Shown: positions 16,845-25,683, numbered from the stretch's first letter. The stretch is DNA of 64,000 nucleotides from VRUE01 sp963805455 (GCA_963805455.1 CAWDUJ010000006.1:310001-374000), one strand, 5' to 3'. Program-made: numbers and translations. The notes: generated by a model not told the origin, from the letters alone.

Positions 16845-18413
16845 ATGCGCGGACAGCACCCGGAAACCCACGACGAGAAGCTCGCCCATCTGAGCGAGCT
16901 GCGCCAGGAAGCGGTCAACTCGGCCTCCGAGGAGGCGGTGGAGAAGCAGCACGCGAAGGGCAAGATGACCGCCCGGGAGCGGGTCGAGAAGCTCCTCGAC
17001 CCCGGCTCCTTCGAGGAGCTCGACACCTTCGTCCGGCACCGGACCTTCGACTTCGACATGCAGAAGAAACGGCCCTGGGGCGACGCGGTCGTCACCGGCT
17101 ACGGGACGATCGAAGGGCGGACGGTGTTCGTCTTCTCCCAGGACTTCACGGTCTTCGGCGGCAGCCTCGGCGAGGTGATGGCGGAGAAGATGTGCAAGGT
17201 GATGGACCTCGCCGCCGAGGTCGGGGCGCCGGTGATCGGGATCAACGACTCCGGCGGCGCCAGGATCCAGGAGGGGGTTGTCTCGCTCGGCGCCTACGGC
17301 GACGTCTTCGTCCGCAACGTCAAATGCTCGGGGGTCATTCCCCAGATCAGCCTGGTGATGGGCCCGTGCGCCGGCGGCGCCGTCTACTCGCCGGCGATGA
17401 CCGACTTCATCTTCATGGTCAAAGAGACCTCGCACATGTTCATCACCGGCCCCGAAGTGATCAAAACGGTCACCGGCGAGGAGGTCGAGTTCGAGGAGCT
17501 GGGCGGGGCGATGAGCCACAACACGAAGTCGGGCGTCGCCCACTTCGCGGCCGAGGACGAGGAGGGCTGCCTCGAGGACGTCCGCTACCTGATGAGCTTC
17601 CTGCCCGCCAACAACCTCGAGGCGCCGCCCCGGTTCGCGCCCGCCGACGACCCCGACCGCGAAGACGAGGAGCTCGACACCCTCGTCCCTCATGACCCCT
17701 CGAAGCCCTACGACATGCGCGACGTGATCGCCAGGATCGTCGACGACGAGGAGTTCCTCGAGGTACACGAGCACTACGCGAAGAACATCGTCTGCGGGTT
17801 CTCCCGCCTCGACGGGTTCCCGGTCGGCGTGGTCGGCAACCAGCCCGCACACCTCGCCGGCGTCCTCGACATCGAGGCCTCCGAGAAGGCGGCGCGCTTC
17901 GTCCGCACCTGCGACGCCTTCAACGTGCCGCTGCTGACCTTCACCGATGTGCCGGGGTTCCTGCCGGGCACCGACCAGGAGTGGAACGGGATCATCCGCC
18001 ACGGGGCGAAGCTGCTCTACGCCTTCACCGAGGCGACCGTGCCGAAGCTGACCGTCGTCACCCGCAAGGCCTACGGGGGCGCCTACGACGTCATGAACTC
18101 GAAGCACATGCTCGCCGACTACAACGTCGCCTGGCCGACCGCCGAGGTCGCGGTGATGGGGCCCGAGGGCGCGGTCAACATCATCTACCGCAAGGACATC
18201 TCCTCCTCGCCGACCCCCGAGCAGCGCCGCCAGACCCTGATCGACGACTACAAAGCCCACTTCGCGAACCCCTACTCGGCGGCCGAACGCGGCTACATCG
18301 ACGACGTGATCGAGCCGCGCCAGACCCGGCCGAAGCTGATTCGGGCGCTGCGGATGCTCCAGTCCAAGCGGGTCGAGCAGCCGAAGCGCAAGCACGGCAA
18401 CATCCCGCTGTAA
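16845..18413 (+). CDS. pccB: Propionyl-CoA carboxylase beta subunit (carboxyltransferase)
   Basis: A 522-residue biotin-dependent carboxyltransferase of standard length. Its N-half has KMTARERVEKLLDPGSFEEL, SQDFTVFGGSLGE, IGINDSGGARIQEGV and GPCAGGAVYSPAMTDF. The C-half has FTDVPGFLPGTDQEWNGIIRHGAKLLYAF, TVVTRKAYGGAYDVM and WPTAEVAVMGPEGAV. The Asp in PAHLAGVLDIEASEKAARFVR (at residue ~344) and the overall pattern favour propionyl-CoA over acetyl-CoA, though a broader acyl-CoA range is possible. It transfers CO2 from carboxybiotin to propionyl-CoA, giving methylmalonyl-CoA, which feeds the mutase encoded just upstream. The biotin carboxylase/BCCP alpha subunit is not in the window. Confidence 0.93.
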   Translation: MRGQHPETHDEKLAHLSELRQEAVNSASEEAVEKQHAKGKMTARERVEKLLDPGSFEELDTFVRHRTFDFDMQKKRPWGDAVVTGYGTIEGRTVFVFSQDFTVFGGSLGEVMAEKMCKVMDLAAEVGAPVIGINDSGGARIQEGVVSLGAYGDVFVRNVKCSGVIPQISLVMGPCAGGAVYSPAMTDFIFMVKETSHMFITGPEVIKTVTGEEVEFEELGGAMSHNTKSGVAHFAAEDEEGCLEDVRYLMSFLPANNLEAPPRFAPADDPDREDEELDTLVPHDPSKPYDMRDVIARIVDDEEFLEVHEHYAKNIVCGFSRLDGFPVGVVGNQPAHLAGVLDIEASEKAARFVRTCDAFNVPLLTFTDVPGFLPGTDQEWNGIIRHGAKLLYAFTEATVPKLTVVTRKAYGGAYDVMNSKHMLADYNVAWPTAEVAVMGPEGAVNIIYRKDISSSPTPEQRRQTLIDDYKAHFANPYSAAERGYIDDVIEPRQTRPKLIRALRMLQSKRVEQPKRKHGNIPL

Positions 18414-18597
18414 GCCGGAGGGGGTCGGTCACCTCTCCCTCGCGCTATCCGGCTTCGCCGGTAGCGCCGCGCTCGGGTAGAGGCAACCGACCTCCTTCAG
18501 CAAACGGCGGGGGTTGCCGGGGCGGCGGCGTTCTCAGGCGGCAATTAGCGAGCATCACGATCTGATTCTCTGCGAGCGGCGCTGATTTGGCGGAATA

Positions 18598-19455
18598 TCA
18601 GGGCACCGCGGTCGCCTCGGCTTTGGCGTCCATCGTCCCACCCTTGCCGCCGCGGCCGGCCACGGCGCCGCCTTCCTCGGAGGTCAGGCGGTGGGCGATG
18701 TAGACGGGGAGGATCGAGATCAGGAGGACGATCACCGCGACCGCGTTGACGACCGGTCGTTCCTGGGCGCGGAAGAGGTTCGTAAAGATCCAGTACGGGA
18801 GCGTTTCTTCGCCGGCGCCGATCGTGAACGTGGTGACGATGATCTCGTCGAAGGAGAGGCCGAAGGCCAGCAGGCCGCCGGCGCCGAGGGCCGAGCGCAT
18901 GTTGGGAAGGGTGACGTGACGGAACGTCTGCCAGGGGTCGGCGCCGAGGTCGGCCGACGCCTCCTCGAATGACGCCGACATCCGCCGCAGCCGGGCGATC
19001 ACGTTGTTGTAGACGACGACGATGCAGAAGGTCGCGTGGGCGACGATCACCGTGAACAGCGAGAGTTTGATCCCGAAGACCTGGGTGAAGGTGTTGTTGA
19101 GCGCGACACCGGTGACGATTCCGGGCAGGGCGATCGGGAGGATCACCAGGAAGGAGATCGTCTCGCGGCCGAAGAAGCGGTGGCGGGAGACCGCGAGCGA
19201 GGCCAGGGTTCCGAGCACAAGCGCGATCGTCGTCGCCGCCAGCCCGGCTTTGATCGAGGTCCAGAACGCCTCCGGGGCGGAGCTTTCGAAGGCCTTCGGG
19301 AACCATTCGAGCGTCAGCCCCGGCGGCGGCCATTCGAGGATTTTGCTGGCGTTGAACGCGTAGATCGCGAGGATGATCAACGGGATGTAGATGAACGCCA
19401 GCCCGATCGCCACCGCGAGGCGGAGCAGGAGTGTGGATCGTCGCGAGAGTCTCAT
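18598..19455 (-). CDS. potC: Spermidine/putrescine-type ABC transporter permease PotC
   Basis: A 285-residue inner-membrane permease with six predicted hydrophobic helices. The EAA loop, which docks onto the ATPase, is EEASADLGADPWQTFRHVTLPNM. The TIRLAV-type N-terminal layout and FGLSFDEIIVTTFTIG match PotC. It is the last gene of a four-gene minus-strand cluster in the order ATPase, binding protein, PotB, PotC, with a 4-base gap from potB. The C-terminal 25 residues are a Gly/Ala-rich tail of unknown use. Confidence 0.9.
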   Translation of the reverse strand: MRLSRRSTLLLRLAVAIGLAFIYIPLIILAIYAFNASKILEWPPPGLTLEWFPKAFESSAPEAFWTSIKAGLAATTIALVLGTLASLAVSRHRFFGRETISFLVILPIALPGIVTGVALNNTFTQVFGIKLSLFTVIVAHATFCIVVVYNNVIARLRRMSASFEEASADLGADPWQTFRHVTLPNMRSALGAGGLLAFGLSFDEIIVTTFTIGAGEETLPYWIFTNLFRAQERPVVNAVAVIVLLISILPVYIAHRLTSEEGGAVAGRGGKGGTMDAKAEATAVP

Positions 19456-19459
19456 CGGG

Positions 19460-20350
19460 TTAGATGTGCTCGAACGCGCCCAGCTTCCGCGCGACCATCA
19501 GGTAGCCGATCATCACCACGATCGGGACCAGTGCCAGTGCCGAGGCGAGCGGCAGGTTGTTGGAGATGTTGTTGAAGACGACGTTGCCGATGAATTGGTT
19601 GTTGGAGACGAGCCGTGGCGTGATGTAGTCACCCAGAGTCAGAGCGAAGGTGAAGATCGAGCCGGCGACGACGGCCGGGAAGGTGAGCGGCAGGATCACC
19701 CGCCTGAACGTCGTCAGCGGCTTCGCGCCGAGGTCCTCGGAGGCGCTTATCAGCGTGTTCGGGATCCGCTCGAGGCCGGCGAAGATCGGCAGCACCATGT
19801 AGGGCAGCCAGAGGTAGCTCATCACCAGCCAGACCGCGGTGTTGCCGTAGCCGGGCCCGGAGAGGCCCAGGGGCTCCAGGGCCCAGTTGATGAAGCCGCC
19901 CGCGGAGAGCATCGTCCGCCAGGACAGCACCTTGACCAGGTAGCCGGCCCAGAGCGGGATCAGGACCGCGATCACCAGGCCCGCCTTGGCCCGGCGGCTC
20001 GCTACCTTTGCCATGTAGAAGGCGATCGGGAAGGCGAGGATCGCGTCGGTGATTGTCACCAGCGCCGCGATCAGGATCGTGCGGCCGACGACCGTGCGGT
20101 AGACCGGTTCGTTCCAGAGGATTTCGAAGTTTTCGAGGCTGAGGTTCTTTTCGAGCTCGCCGCTGACCGGGTTGACCCCCCAGAAAGCCGCGACCAGGAG
20201 CAGCGCGAGCGAGCCCAGGTAGCCGATGACCAGCCAGCCGACGGGGCCGGCCAGCAGGGTCCCGACCTGCAGGCGGGGGCGGCTGTGGAAGAGGCCGGCG
20301 AGCCTGCGGCCCACCGACCTCTTCTGCACGGCCGCCTCAGTCGCTGCCAT
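19460..20350 (-). CDS. potB: Spermidine/putrescine-type ABC transporter permease PotB
   Basis: A 296-residue permease with a membrane segment near residue 40 and five more following. The EAA loop is ISASEDLGAKPLTTFRRVILPLTFP. The GDYITPRLVSNNQFIGNVV block is highly typical of PotB. With PotC it forms the membrane channel of a polyamine or related amine importer. It starts 17 bases after the binding-protein stop, in an operon with potA, potD and potC. Confidence 0.9.
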   Translation of the reverse strand: MAATEAAVQKRSVGRRLAGLFHSRPRLQVGTLLAGPVGWLVIGYLGSLALLLVAAFWGVNPVSGELEKNLSLENFEILWNEPVYRTVVGRTILIAALVTITDAILAFPIAFYMAKVASRRAKAGLVIAVLIPLWAGYLVKVLSWRTMLSAGGFINWALEPLGLSGPGYGNTAVWLVMSYLWLPYMVLPIFAGLERIPNTLISASEDLGAKPLTTFRRVILPLTFPAVVAGSIFTFALTLGDYITPRLVSNNQFIGNVVFNNISNNLPLASALALVPIVVMIGYLMVARKLGAFEHI

Positions 20351-20367
20351 GCGTCACTGCTTCTGGA

Positions 20368-21564
20368 TCAGCCTTTGATCGAGGTCCAGGCCTGGACCCA
20401 GTCGTTGTAGTCCTTGCAATCTTCTTCGCCGTTGCCGCAATCCGCGAGCGGCGTCCTCCAGTAGTAGACACGCTTCCAGAACCCGGCGTCTTCCGCGTGG
20501 TATTCGGCGCAGAAGTTCGGGTTCTTGGTCTCTTCGCAGGCCTTTTCCTGGGCCGGAGCCTCGCCGAAGAATTCCGCCACTTCGGCGTTCACTTTCGGTT
20601 CGATGATCCAGTTCATCCACATGTACATGCAGTTGGGATGCTTGGCCTGGGAGCTGATCATCCAGGTGTCCGACCAGCCCGTCGCTCCCTCTTCCGGCAG
20701 GAAGCCCTGGCTCGCCGGGCTCGCGGCGACCGGCTTGCCTTCGCCTTTGAGGACGAAGTACTGGTACTGCCAGGTCGTGCCGACCTGGTTGTCGCCGTTG
20801 GCGAAGGCCGAGATCTGCTTTTCGGCTTCCGACCAGTATTCGCCGACGTTCGACCGCTGTTCCTTCATCAGGGAGACCGCGGCTTCGAACTGCTCTTCGT
20901 TGAGCTCGTACGGGTCTTCGATCCCGAGATCCGGCTCGTGCATTTTCAGGTAGAGCGCGGCTTCGGCGATCGACATCGGATCGTCGTACTGGCTGATCTT
21001 GCCCTTGTACTTCGCCGCTTCTTTGGGATCGAGGGTGACGCTCCACGATTTCGGCGCCGGCTTGACGTCGCCGCTGTTCCACATCAGGAGGTTGGCGCCG
21101 CGGCCGTGCGGAATCCCGTAGGGCTGGCCGTCGAACGTGTTGTAGGCCTGGTCTTTGATGTCGGCGAACACCGTCTTGTAGTTGGGGACGAGGTCGGTGT
21201 TGACCGGGGCCACGTCGCCGCCTTCGAACAACCGGGCGGTCGCGTTGCCGGACGCCGAGACGCCGTCGTATTCGCCGGTGCGCATCAGGTTCACCATTTC
21301 GTCGGAGGTGCCGGCGACCTTGGCGTTGACCTTGCAGCCGGTCTTCTGTTCGAACGGCTTCGACCATTCTTCTTCGACGTAGCCGGGCCAGGCGATCAGG
21401 TCGACTTCGCCCTCGCCCTTGCCGAGCTTCTGCAGCGCTTCTTCGCCGCTCGAGCCGGTTGTGTCGCTCGAGCTTCCGCAGCCGGCGATCAGCAGCATGA
21501 ATGCCACCAGGCCGGCGATGATCGCCCATGCAGTCCGGTGCGGGTTTGCGTGCCTAGTCCTCAC
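20368..21564 (-). CDS. potD: Extracellular polyamine-type substrate-binding lipoprotein (PotD-like)
   Basis: A 398-residue solute-binding lipoprotein. The signal sequence ends in the lipobox LLIAGC (Cys near residue 29), followed by a Ser/Gly/Thr linker. The mature part begins EVDLIAWPGYVEEEWSKPFEQ and has the family 1 spermidine/putrescine-binding pattern (YDGVSASGNATARLFEGGDVAPV, GIPHGRGANLLMWN, PASQGFLPEEGATGWSDTW). The C-terminal part contains several Cys (near 343, 350, 375 and 383), which may form disulfides. Glycine betaine-like or other cationic substrates cannot be excluded. Its start overlaps the end of the ATPase gene by 11 bases. Confidence 0.87.
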   Translation of the reverse strand: MRTRHANPHRTAWAIIAGLVAFMLLIAGCGSSSDTTGSSGEEALQKLGKGEGEVDLIAWPGYVEEEWSKPFEQKTGCKVNAKVAGTSDEMVNLMRTGEYDGVSASGNATARLFEGGDVAPVNTDLVPNYKTVFADIKDQAYNTFDGQPYGIPHGRGANLLMWNSGDVKPAPKSWSVTLDPKEAAKYKGKISQYDDPMSIAEAALYLKMHEPDLGIEDPYELNEEQFEAAVSLMKEQRSNVGEYWSEAEKQISAFANGDNQVGTTWQYQYFVLKGEGKPVAASPASQGFLPEEGATGWSDTWMISSQAKHPNCMYMWMNWIIEPKVNAEVAEFFGEAPAQEKACEETKNPNFCAEYHAEDAGFWKRVYYWRTPLADCGNGEEDCKDYNDWVQAWTSIKG

Positions 21565-22597
21565 TTAGCTCCTCCTCCTTGGTTGCTTTCCCCCGAACGG
21601 CGACCGCGTGCTCCGGGCGCCATCCCACCTCGACCTCCTTGCCCCGTTCTGCTGTCGAGTCCTGCGACGCGCCCTCCACGTTCTGGCGCACAAGTTGAAG
21701 CTCCCCGCCGGCGTCGAGCGCGACGGTGTAGCGAGTGATCATCCCGGCATAGCCGACCTCCGCGATCCGCCCGCGCTCGGTCTGCAGCCCGTCCCGCGGG
21801 GCACCGTCTTCGAGCAGCTGGATCTTCTCCGGCCGGATCGTGAACCTCTTGCCGTCGCGCTCGAGGACGTTGGACACTCCGACGAAGCCGGCGACGAATT
21901 CGGTCGCCGGCTGCTCGTAGAGCTCGAATGGTGGGCTCACCTGCTCGATCCTGCCCTCGTTGAAGACCGCGATCCGGTCGCTCATCGTCAGCGCCTCGTC
22001 CTGGTCGTGGGTGACGTATACGAAGGTGATCCCGACGTCGCCCTGTATCGACTTCAGCTCGACCTGCATCTGCTCGCGCAGCTTCAGGTCGAGGGCGCCC
22101 AGCGGCTCGTCGAGCAGCAGGACCTGGGGGCGGTTGACGATCGCCCTCGCGAGCGCGACCCGCTGGCGCTGCCCGCCGGACAGCTCGCCCGGCTTGCGCT
22201 CGGCGTATTCGGGTAGCCGCACCATCTCCAGCGCCTCTTCGCGGCGCTGTGCGCGGTCGGCTTTGGAGACGCCGCCGACCCGCAGCCCGTACTCGACGTT
22301 CTCGCCGACGGTCATGTGCGGGAACAGGGCGTAGTCCTGAAAGACGGTGTTGACCGCGCGGTCGTAGGGCGGGATGCCGCTGACGTCGCGTCCGGCCAGT
22401 TCGATCGTGCCGCTGGTCGGGTCCTCGAAGCCGGCGATCATCCGTAGCGTCGTCGTCTTTCCCGACCCTGAGGGACCGAGCATCGTGAAGAACTCGCCAC
22501 GCTGGATTTCGAGGTCGATGCCCTCGACCGCCCGCACCTCGCCGTAGCGCTTGCGAAGGTCGGCCAGGCGGATGTCAGGCGGAGCAGCTACACGCAG
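21554..22597 (-). CDS. potA: Polyamine-type ABC transporter ATP-binding protein (PotA-like)
   Basis: An ABC ATPase with Walker A GPSGSGKTT, Q-loop FQDYALFPHMT, signature LSGGQRQRVALARA, Walker B VLLLDEPLGALD and H-loop THDQDEA. A C-terminal TOBE-type region (FTIRPEKIQLL, RNVEGAS-like block) follows. The first standard start is GTG at 22537, but the conserved first strand and A-loop Tyr (DIRLADLRKRYGE) are encoded in frame just upstream, after the stop codon at 22601-22603. No ATG, GTG or TTG exists there, so a CTG at 22597 is proposed as the true start. A GTG start would lose the adenine-stacking Tyr. It is the first gene of the pot operon. Confidence 0.85.
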   Translation of the reverse strand: MRVAAPPDIRLADLRKRYGEVRAVEGIDLEIQRGEFFTMLGPSGSGKTTTLRMIAGFEDPTSGTIELAGRDVSGIPPYDRAVNTVFQDYALFPHMTVGENVEYGLRVGGVSKADRAQRREEALEMVRLPEYAERKPGELSGGQRQRVALARAIVNRPQVLLLDEPLGALDLKLREQMQVELKSIQGDVGITFVYVTHDQDEALTMSDRIAVFNEGRIEQVSPPFELYEQPATEFVAGFVGVSNVLERDGKRFTIRPEKIQLLEDGAPRDGLQTERGRIAEVGYAGMITRYTVALDAGGELQLVRQNVEGASQDSTAERGKEVEVGWRPEHAVAVRGKATKEEELSED

Positions 22598-22634
22598 AAG
22601 TTATCCGAGCAGTTCTGGAAAGCAAGGACAAATT

Positions 22635-22658
22635 CACCCCGGCCGTTTAGCCGGGGTG
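22635..22658 (-). terminator. Terminator of the NlpC/P60 gene
   Basis: A perfect 9-bp stem (CACCCCGGC with GCCGGGGTG) with a 6-base loop, 24 bases past the stop codon of the minus-strand wall hydrolase. It is followed on that strand by AATTTGTCC. It separates this gene from the pot operon that follows in the same direction. Confidence 0.7.
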
Positions 22659-22681
22659 GAGTATGTCCATGCCTCGAGGTC

Positions 22682-23239
22682 CTAGAAGCCGGCCGGATGC
22701 CGGACGACGTAGCCGACGTTGTTACGGAGTTCTTCGTGCCAACTTGGCCCAGTCTTGCCATCGGTGTTGCCGGATGTGTCCCATCGATACCCGGCGATCA
22801 CCGCGTAGGCGTGACCCGGGTTGGAGTAGATGGTGATCCAGCGTCCGTCGCCGCGCATGCCCCAGTTCATGAAGGTCGTCGAGGGCACCGGGCTTTCGAG
22901 GAATCCACCGCCTCGTAGTGCGTAGCTGACCGAACCGGAGCAGTCATAGCCCTTGTCCTGGAAGCTGGCGTGGCCGCCACCGTAGATGTAGGGCTTGTTG
23001 CGAATCCGGTTCGCGTATTCGATCGTCTGCTTGACCCGCAGTGGAGCGGCCTTCGGCGGGATCAGCATCCCGTTGTCGAGCAGACGCGCCTTCGGCGTTG
23101 GGGTGCAGATGTCGATTTCAGCCGGTGTGATCCCGCCGCCGTGACAGGCTGCGGAGGCACCGCTGGGGGCCAGGGCGAGTGCGACAAACGCCGCGATACT
23201 TACAAACCCCGACCAGATCCTTCGATTGTTCGTAGGCAC
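22682..23239 (-). CDS. Secreted NlpC/P60-family cell-wall hydrolase
   Basis: A 185-residue exported protein. The signal peptide (residues ~1-30, ending APSGASA) is followed by an NlpC/P60-like papain-fold domain. The catalytic Cys is in KGYDCSGSVSYAL and the His in NPGHAYAVIAGYRW. YANRIRNKPYIYGGGHASF is the typical entry to the domain. Such enzymes cut peptide stems of peptidoglycan. The gene starts with GTG at 23239 behind AAGGAGA. The upstream leader carries a c-di-AMP riboswitch, a known partner of wall hydrolase genes in actinobacteria. The protein is short and has no LysM or SH3 anchor. Confidence 0.85.
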   Translation of the reverse strand: MPTNNRRIWSGFVSIAAFVALALAPSGASAACHGGGITPAEIDICTPTPKARLLDNGMLIPPKAAPLRVKQTIEYANRIRNKPYIYGGGHASFQDKGYDCSGSVSYALRGGGFLESPVPSTTFMNWGMRGDGRWITIYSNPGHAYAVIAGYRWDTSGNTDGKTGPSWHEELRNNVGYVVRHPAGF

Positions 23240-23252
23240 TACCGATCTCCTT

Positions 23253-23392
23253 TGTCGGCCTACGGGGTTAGCTGTCGGGCTGGCGCGAAAGGAGCCTGCG
23301 CCCCCGCCCTGCTGGGCGAGTTAGCCCCGAAAACGTGGTTCCCCCGCTCCCGTGGTGCTTCGAAAAGCGCACGGGACTCGGCGTCTCGGTTA
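23253..23392 (-). ncRNA. ydaO/yuaA-type cyclic di-AMP riboswitch
   Basis: Read on the minus strand, the leader of the wall hydrolase contains the conserved blocks of the ydaO aptamer in order. First comes a CCCGTG...CACGGG stem, then GAGCGGGGGAACC, then TTCGGGGCTAACTCG, a variable stem, and finally GACAGCTAACCCCGTAGGC just before the ribosome-binding site AAGGAGA (23246-23252). In actinobacteria this riboswitch switches off resuscitation and wall hydrolase genes when c-di-AMP is high. The match is by eye to remembered consensus blocks; exact ends are approximate. Confidence 0.88.
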
Positions 23393-23529
23393 TTCGGAAC
23401 GCTGGGCAGTGTAGACGATCGCCCCGGCGTTTGCTCATGAAATCTAAACATGTTGTAGCCATTCGCACTTGCTCCCCCCAATCCTGTTCATTCCTGTCGG
23501 CTCGCCCCGCTGGTAGCTTGCGCCTTGGG

Positions 23530-24333
23530 ATGGAACTTTCCGGTCGCACCGCTCTCCTCACCGGCGCCACCGGCGGCCTCGGGCGGGCGATCGCGGACGC
23601 ACTAGCCGCCCAGGGCGCCACCCTCCTGCTCAGCGCCCGCAGGCCGGAGGCGCTGGAGGAGCAGGCGCAGACGCTGCCGGGCGACGGCCACCGGATCCTC
23701 CCGGCCGACCTCGCCGAATCGGGGGCCGCCGAAGAGCTCGCCGCGGCGGCGGGAGACGTCGACATCCTCGTCGCCAACGCCGGGCTTCCCGGCTCCGGTC
23801 GCCTGCCCGACTTCAGCGCCGATGAGGTCTCCCGGGCGTTACGGGTCAACCTCGAGGCGCCGATGCTGATGGCCCGGGCGCTCTACCCGGCGATGGTCGC
23901 CCGCAACGACGGCCACCTGGTCTTCATCGCCTCGCTGGCCGGGAAGGCGGCAAGCCCACTCTCCTCGATCTACAACGCGACCAAGTTCGGCCTCCGCGGT
24001 TTTGCCCTCGGCCTGCGGATGGAGCTGGCGCCGAAGGGAGTCGGGGTCTCGCTGGTCAGCCCCGGCTTCATCCGCGACGCCGGAATGTTCGCCGACGCAG
24101 GCGCGCCGCCGCCGGCCGGGCTGGGGACGGGAAGGCCCGACCAGGTCGGCGACGCCGTCGTCAAGGCGATCGAGGACAACAGGACCGAGCTCACGGTCGC
24201 CCCCCTGCGCCAGCGCGCCCTGTCGCATTGGGCGCTCGCCAATCCGGCCGTCTCGGTCCTATCCCAGAAGGGTGCGACCGGCCAGAAGGCCGCGAAAGCC
24301 GTCGCCGACGCCCACCCAGTGGATAAGCGCTGA
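23530..24333 (+). CDS. Short-chain dehydrogenase/reductase
   Basis: A 267-residue classical SDR. The cofactor motif is LLTGATGGLGRAIADAL. LVANAGLPGSG gives the NAG block; the catalytic Ser is in LVFIASLAGKAAS and the YxxxK in IYNATKFGLRGFALGLR. The Arg in LLLSARRPEAL after the second strand favours NADP. The substrate is unknown. The ATG at 23530 fits the domain start; the longer open frame from 23335 runs through the promoter region. The stop codon abuts the end of the convergent TetR-fusion gene with no gap. Confidence 0.87.
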   Translation: MELSGRTALLTGATGGLGRAIADALAAQGATLLLSARRPEALEEQAQTLPGDGHRILPADLAESGAAEELAAAAGDVDILVANAGLPGSGRLPDFSADEVSRALRVNLEAPMLMARALYPAMVARNDGHLVFIASLAGKAASPLSSIYNATKFGLRGFALGLRMELAPKGVGVSLVSPGFIRDAGMFADAGAPPPAGLGTGRPDQVGDAVVKAIEDNRTELTVAPLRQRALSHWALANPAVSVLSQKGATGQKAAKAVADAHPVDKR

Positions 24334-25683
24334 TCAGCGGATCAAGGTGTTCACGGCTCCCGGCTGGAGCCGTTTGCGGCGCCCAGTCCCGTTTGCCACC
24401 TTGCACGCTTCCTTGGCCCCGAGAAATGGCGCCAGTGTGATGTAGGTGGCCAGCGGCGTCAGTGCAGGCAGAGCCTCCGGCCCACGGTCTCGTATCGCTC
24501 GGTAGGCAAGGGTGGAGATTCCACCCGCGATCAACTCCGGAGCTATCCGCGGAGTTTCGGGGACCCGCTCGAGGCCCTGCTCGATCATTGCCCGGAATGG
24601 ACGCATCGCTTCAACCCGTCGTTCCACGGCGGCGGGACCCGCCGCATATATCTCGGACATCACGAGCCGGGCGAGCGCCGGCCGCGAGGCGAAGAAGTTG
24701 AAGACCGCGCTGTAGGCGGCTCGCAAACCGTGCGGCCAGTCGGCGGCTCGTTCGAATGGAGGCACGGCTGCGGCCACCGTCTGCGCCCCCGCGCTGTCGA
24801 TCGCGGCCACGAGGATGTCCTCCTTGCCGGCAAAGTTGTCGTAGAAAGTCGTCGCTGACATCCCCGCCCGTGCAACGACCTCGTCTACGGTCGTTCGCGT
24901 ATAGCCCTTCTCGGCAACCACCACCGCGAACGCTCGGATCGCACGCTCGGCATGATCGTGCGCCTCGAGGGTTTCCGCCCCGGGCGCCGGCGTCCTCCCG
25001 ACCAGACGCAGCGGTTCGGGGGGAGGCCGGAAGGCGCTGATGAAGTCCCACATTTCGTCGAGCAGACGCGGCAACTCTCGCTCCCGCCCCTGCCGGAGCC
25101 TGGCGCTGGCGATTTCGCGCGACGCCCCGGTATGGGCGGTGATCATCTCGGGCGGCATGCCGGCCCGCTCCGGCGAGCGCTCCGCGGTCTGGCGGGTCAG
25201 CCATTCGAATCCCTCCGTCGCCGCCTCGATCGGCGCTATCGCCTCCGGCCCGGCCGCGTATGCCTCGATCAACATCACCCTTGCGGTGGGCGGCTGCGCG
25301 ACGACCATTTCGATGAACGCGTCGAAGCCACGCCGCGCCTGGACATCCCAGTCTTCGTCGGCACCGCCGGCCGGGCCCGCGGCCAGAGCTTCGTTTGAAA
25401 CCGTGTATTCGATCGCGAGCTCGATGACCGCCTTCAGCGTCTCGAGGAATAGCTCGTCTTTGCCGGCAAAGAGGTCGTAGAAACTGCGACTAGACACTCC
25501 GGACAATGAGCAGAGCTCGGCCAGGGTCGTCGCCTGATACCCCTTTTCGGCGACAACCGCGATCGTTGCTCCGTAGAGACGCTGGCGCTGGTTCCGCTCG
25601 ACTTCGGCGCGGGCCTTCCCGGGCCCCGGCCTGAGCCTGCGGGCCCGCAGCGAGTCGGATTCCCCCCACGGAGTGACGACCAT
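24334..25683 (-). CDS. Tandem double TetR-family transcriptional regulator (copy 1)
   Basis: A 449-residue protein that contains two complete TetR/AcrR units in one chain. The first DNA-binding domain is near residues 30-80 (TIAVVAEKGYQATTLAELCSL then GVSSRSFYDLFAGKDEL). The second is near 250-300 (FAVVVAEKGYTRTTVDEVVAR then AGMSATTFYDNFAGKED). Each is followed by a helical ligand-binding-type region. Normal TetR proteins are about 200 residues and dimerise; this fusion could act as a built-in dimer with two different reading heads. It is a paralogue of the next gene upstream (25875-27182) and shares its N-terminal MVxTPWGxSDSLRxRRLRPGPGK arm. Confidence 0.87.
   Translation of the reverse strand: MVVTPWGESDSLRARRLRPGPGKARAEVERNQRQRLYGATIAVVAEKGYQATTLAELCSLSGVSSRSFYDLFAGKDELFLETLKAVIELAIEYTVSNEALAAGPAGGADEDWDVQARRGFDAFIEMVVAQPPTARVMLIEAYAAGPEAIAPIEAATEGFEWLTRQTAERSPERAGMPPEMITAHTGASREIASARLRQGRERELPRLLDEMWDFISAFRPPPEPLRLVGRTPAPGAETLEAHDHAERAIRAFAVVVAEKGYTRTTVDEVVARAGMSATTFYDNFAGKEDILVAAIDSAGAQTVAAAVPPFERAADWPHGLRAAYSAVFNFFASRPALARLVMSEIYAAGPAAVERRVEAMRPFRAMIEQGLERVPETPRIAPELIAGGISTLAYRAIRDRGPEALPALTPLATYITLAPFLGAKEACKVANGTGRRKRLQPGAVNTLIR

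Noticed and set aside
15648..18395. A 915-codon open frame on the minus strand
   Set aside because: It is the antisense of pccB and the repeat protein. Its product is Arg/Gly/Val-biased with no domain, typical of shadow frames in GC-rich DNA.
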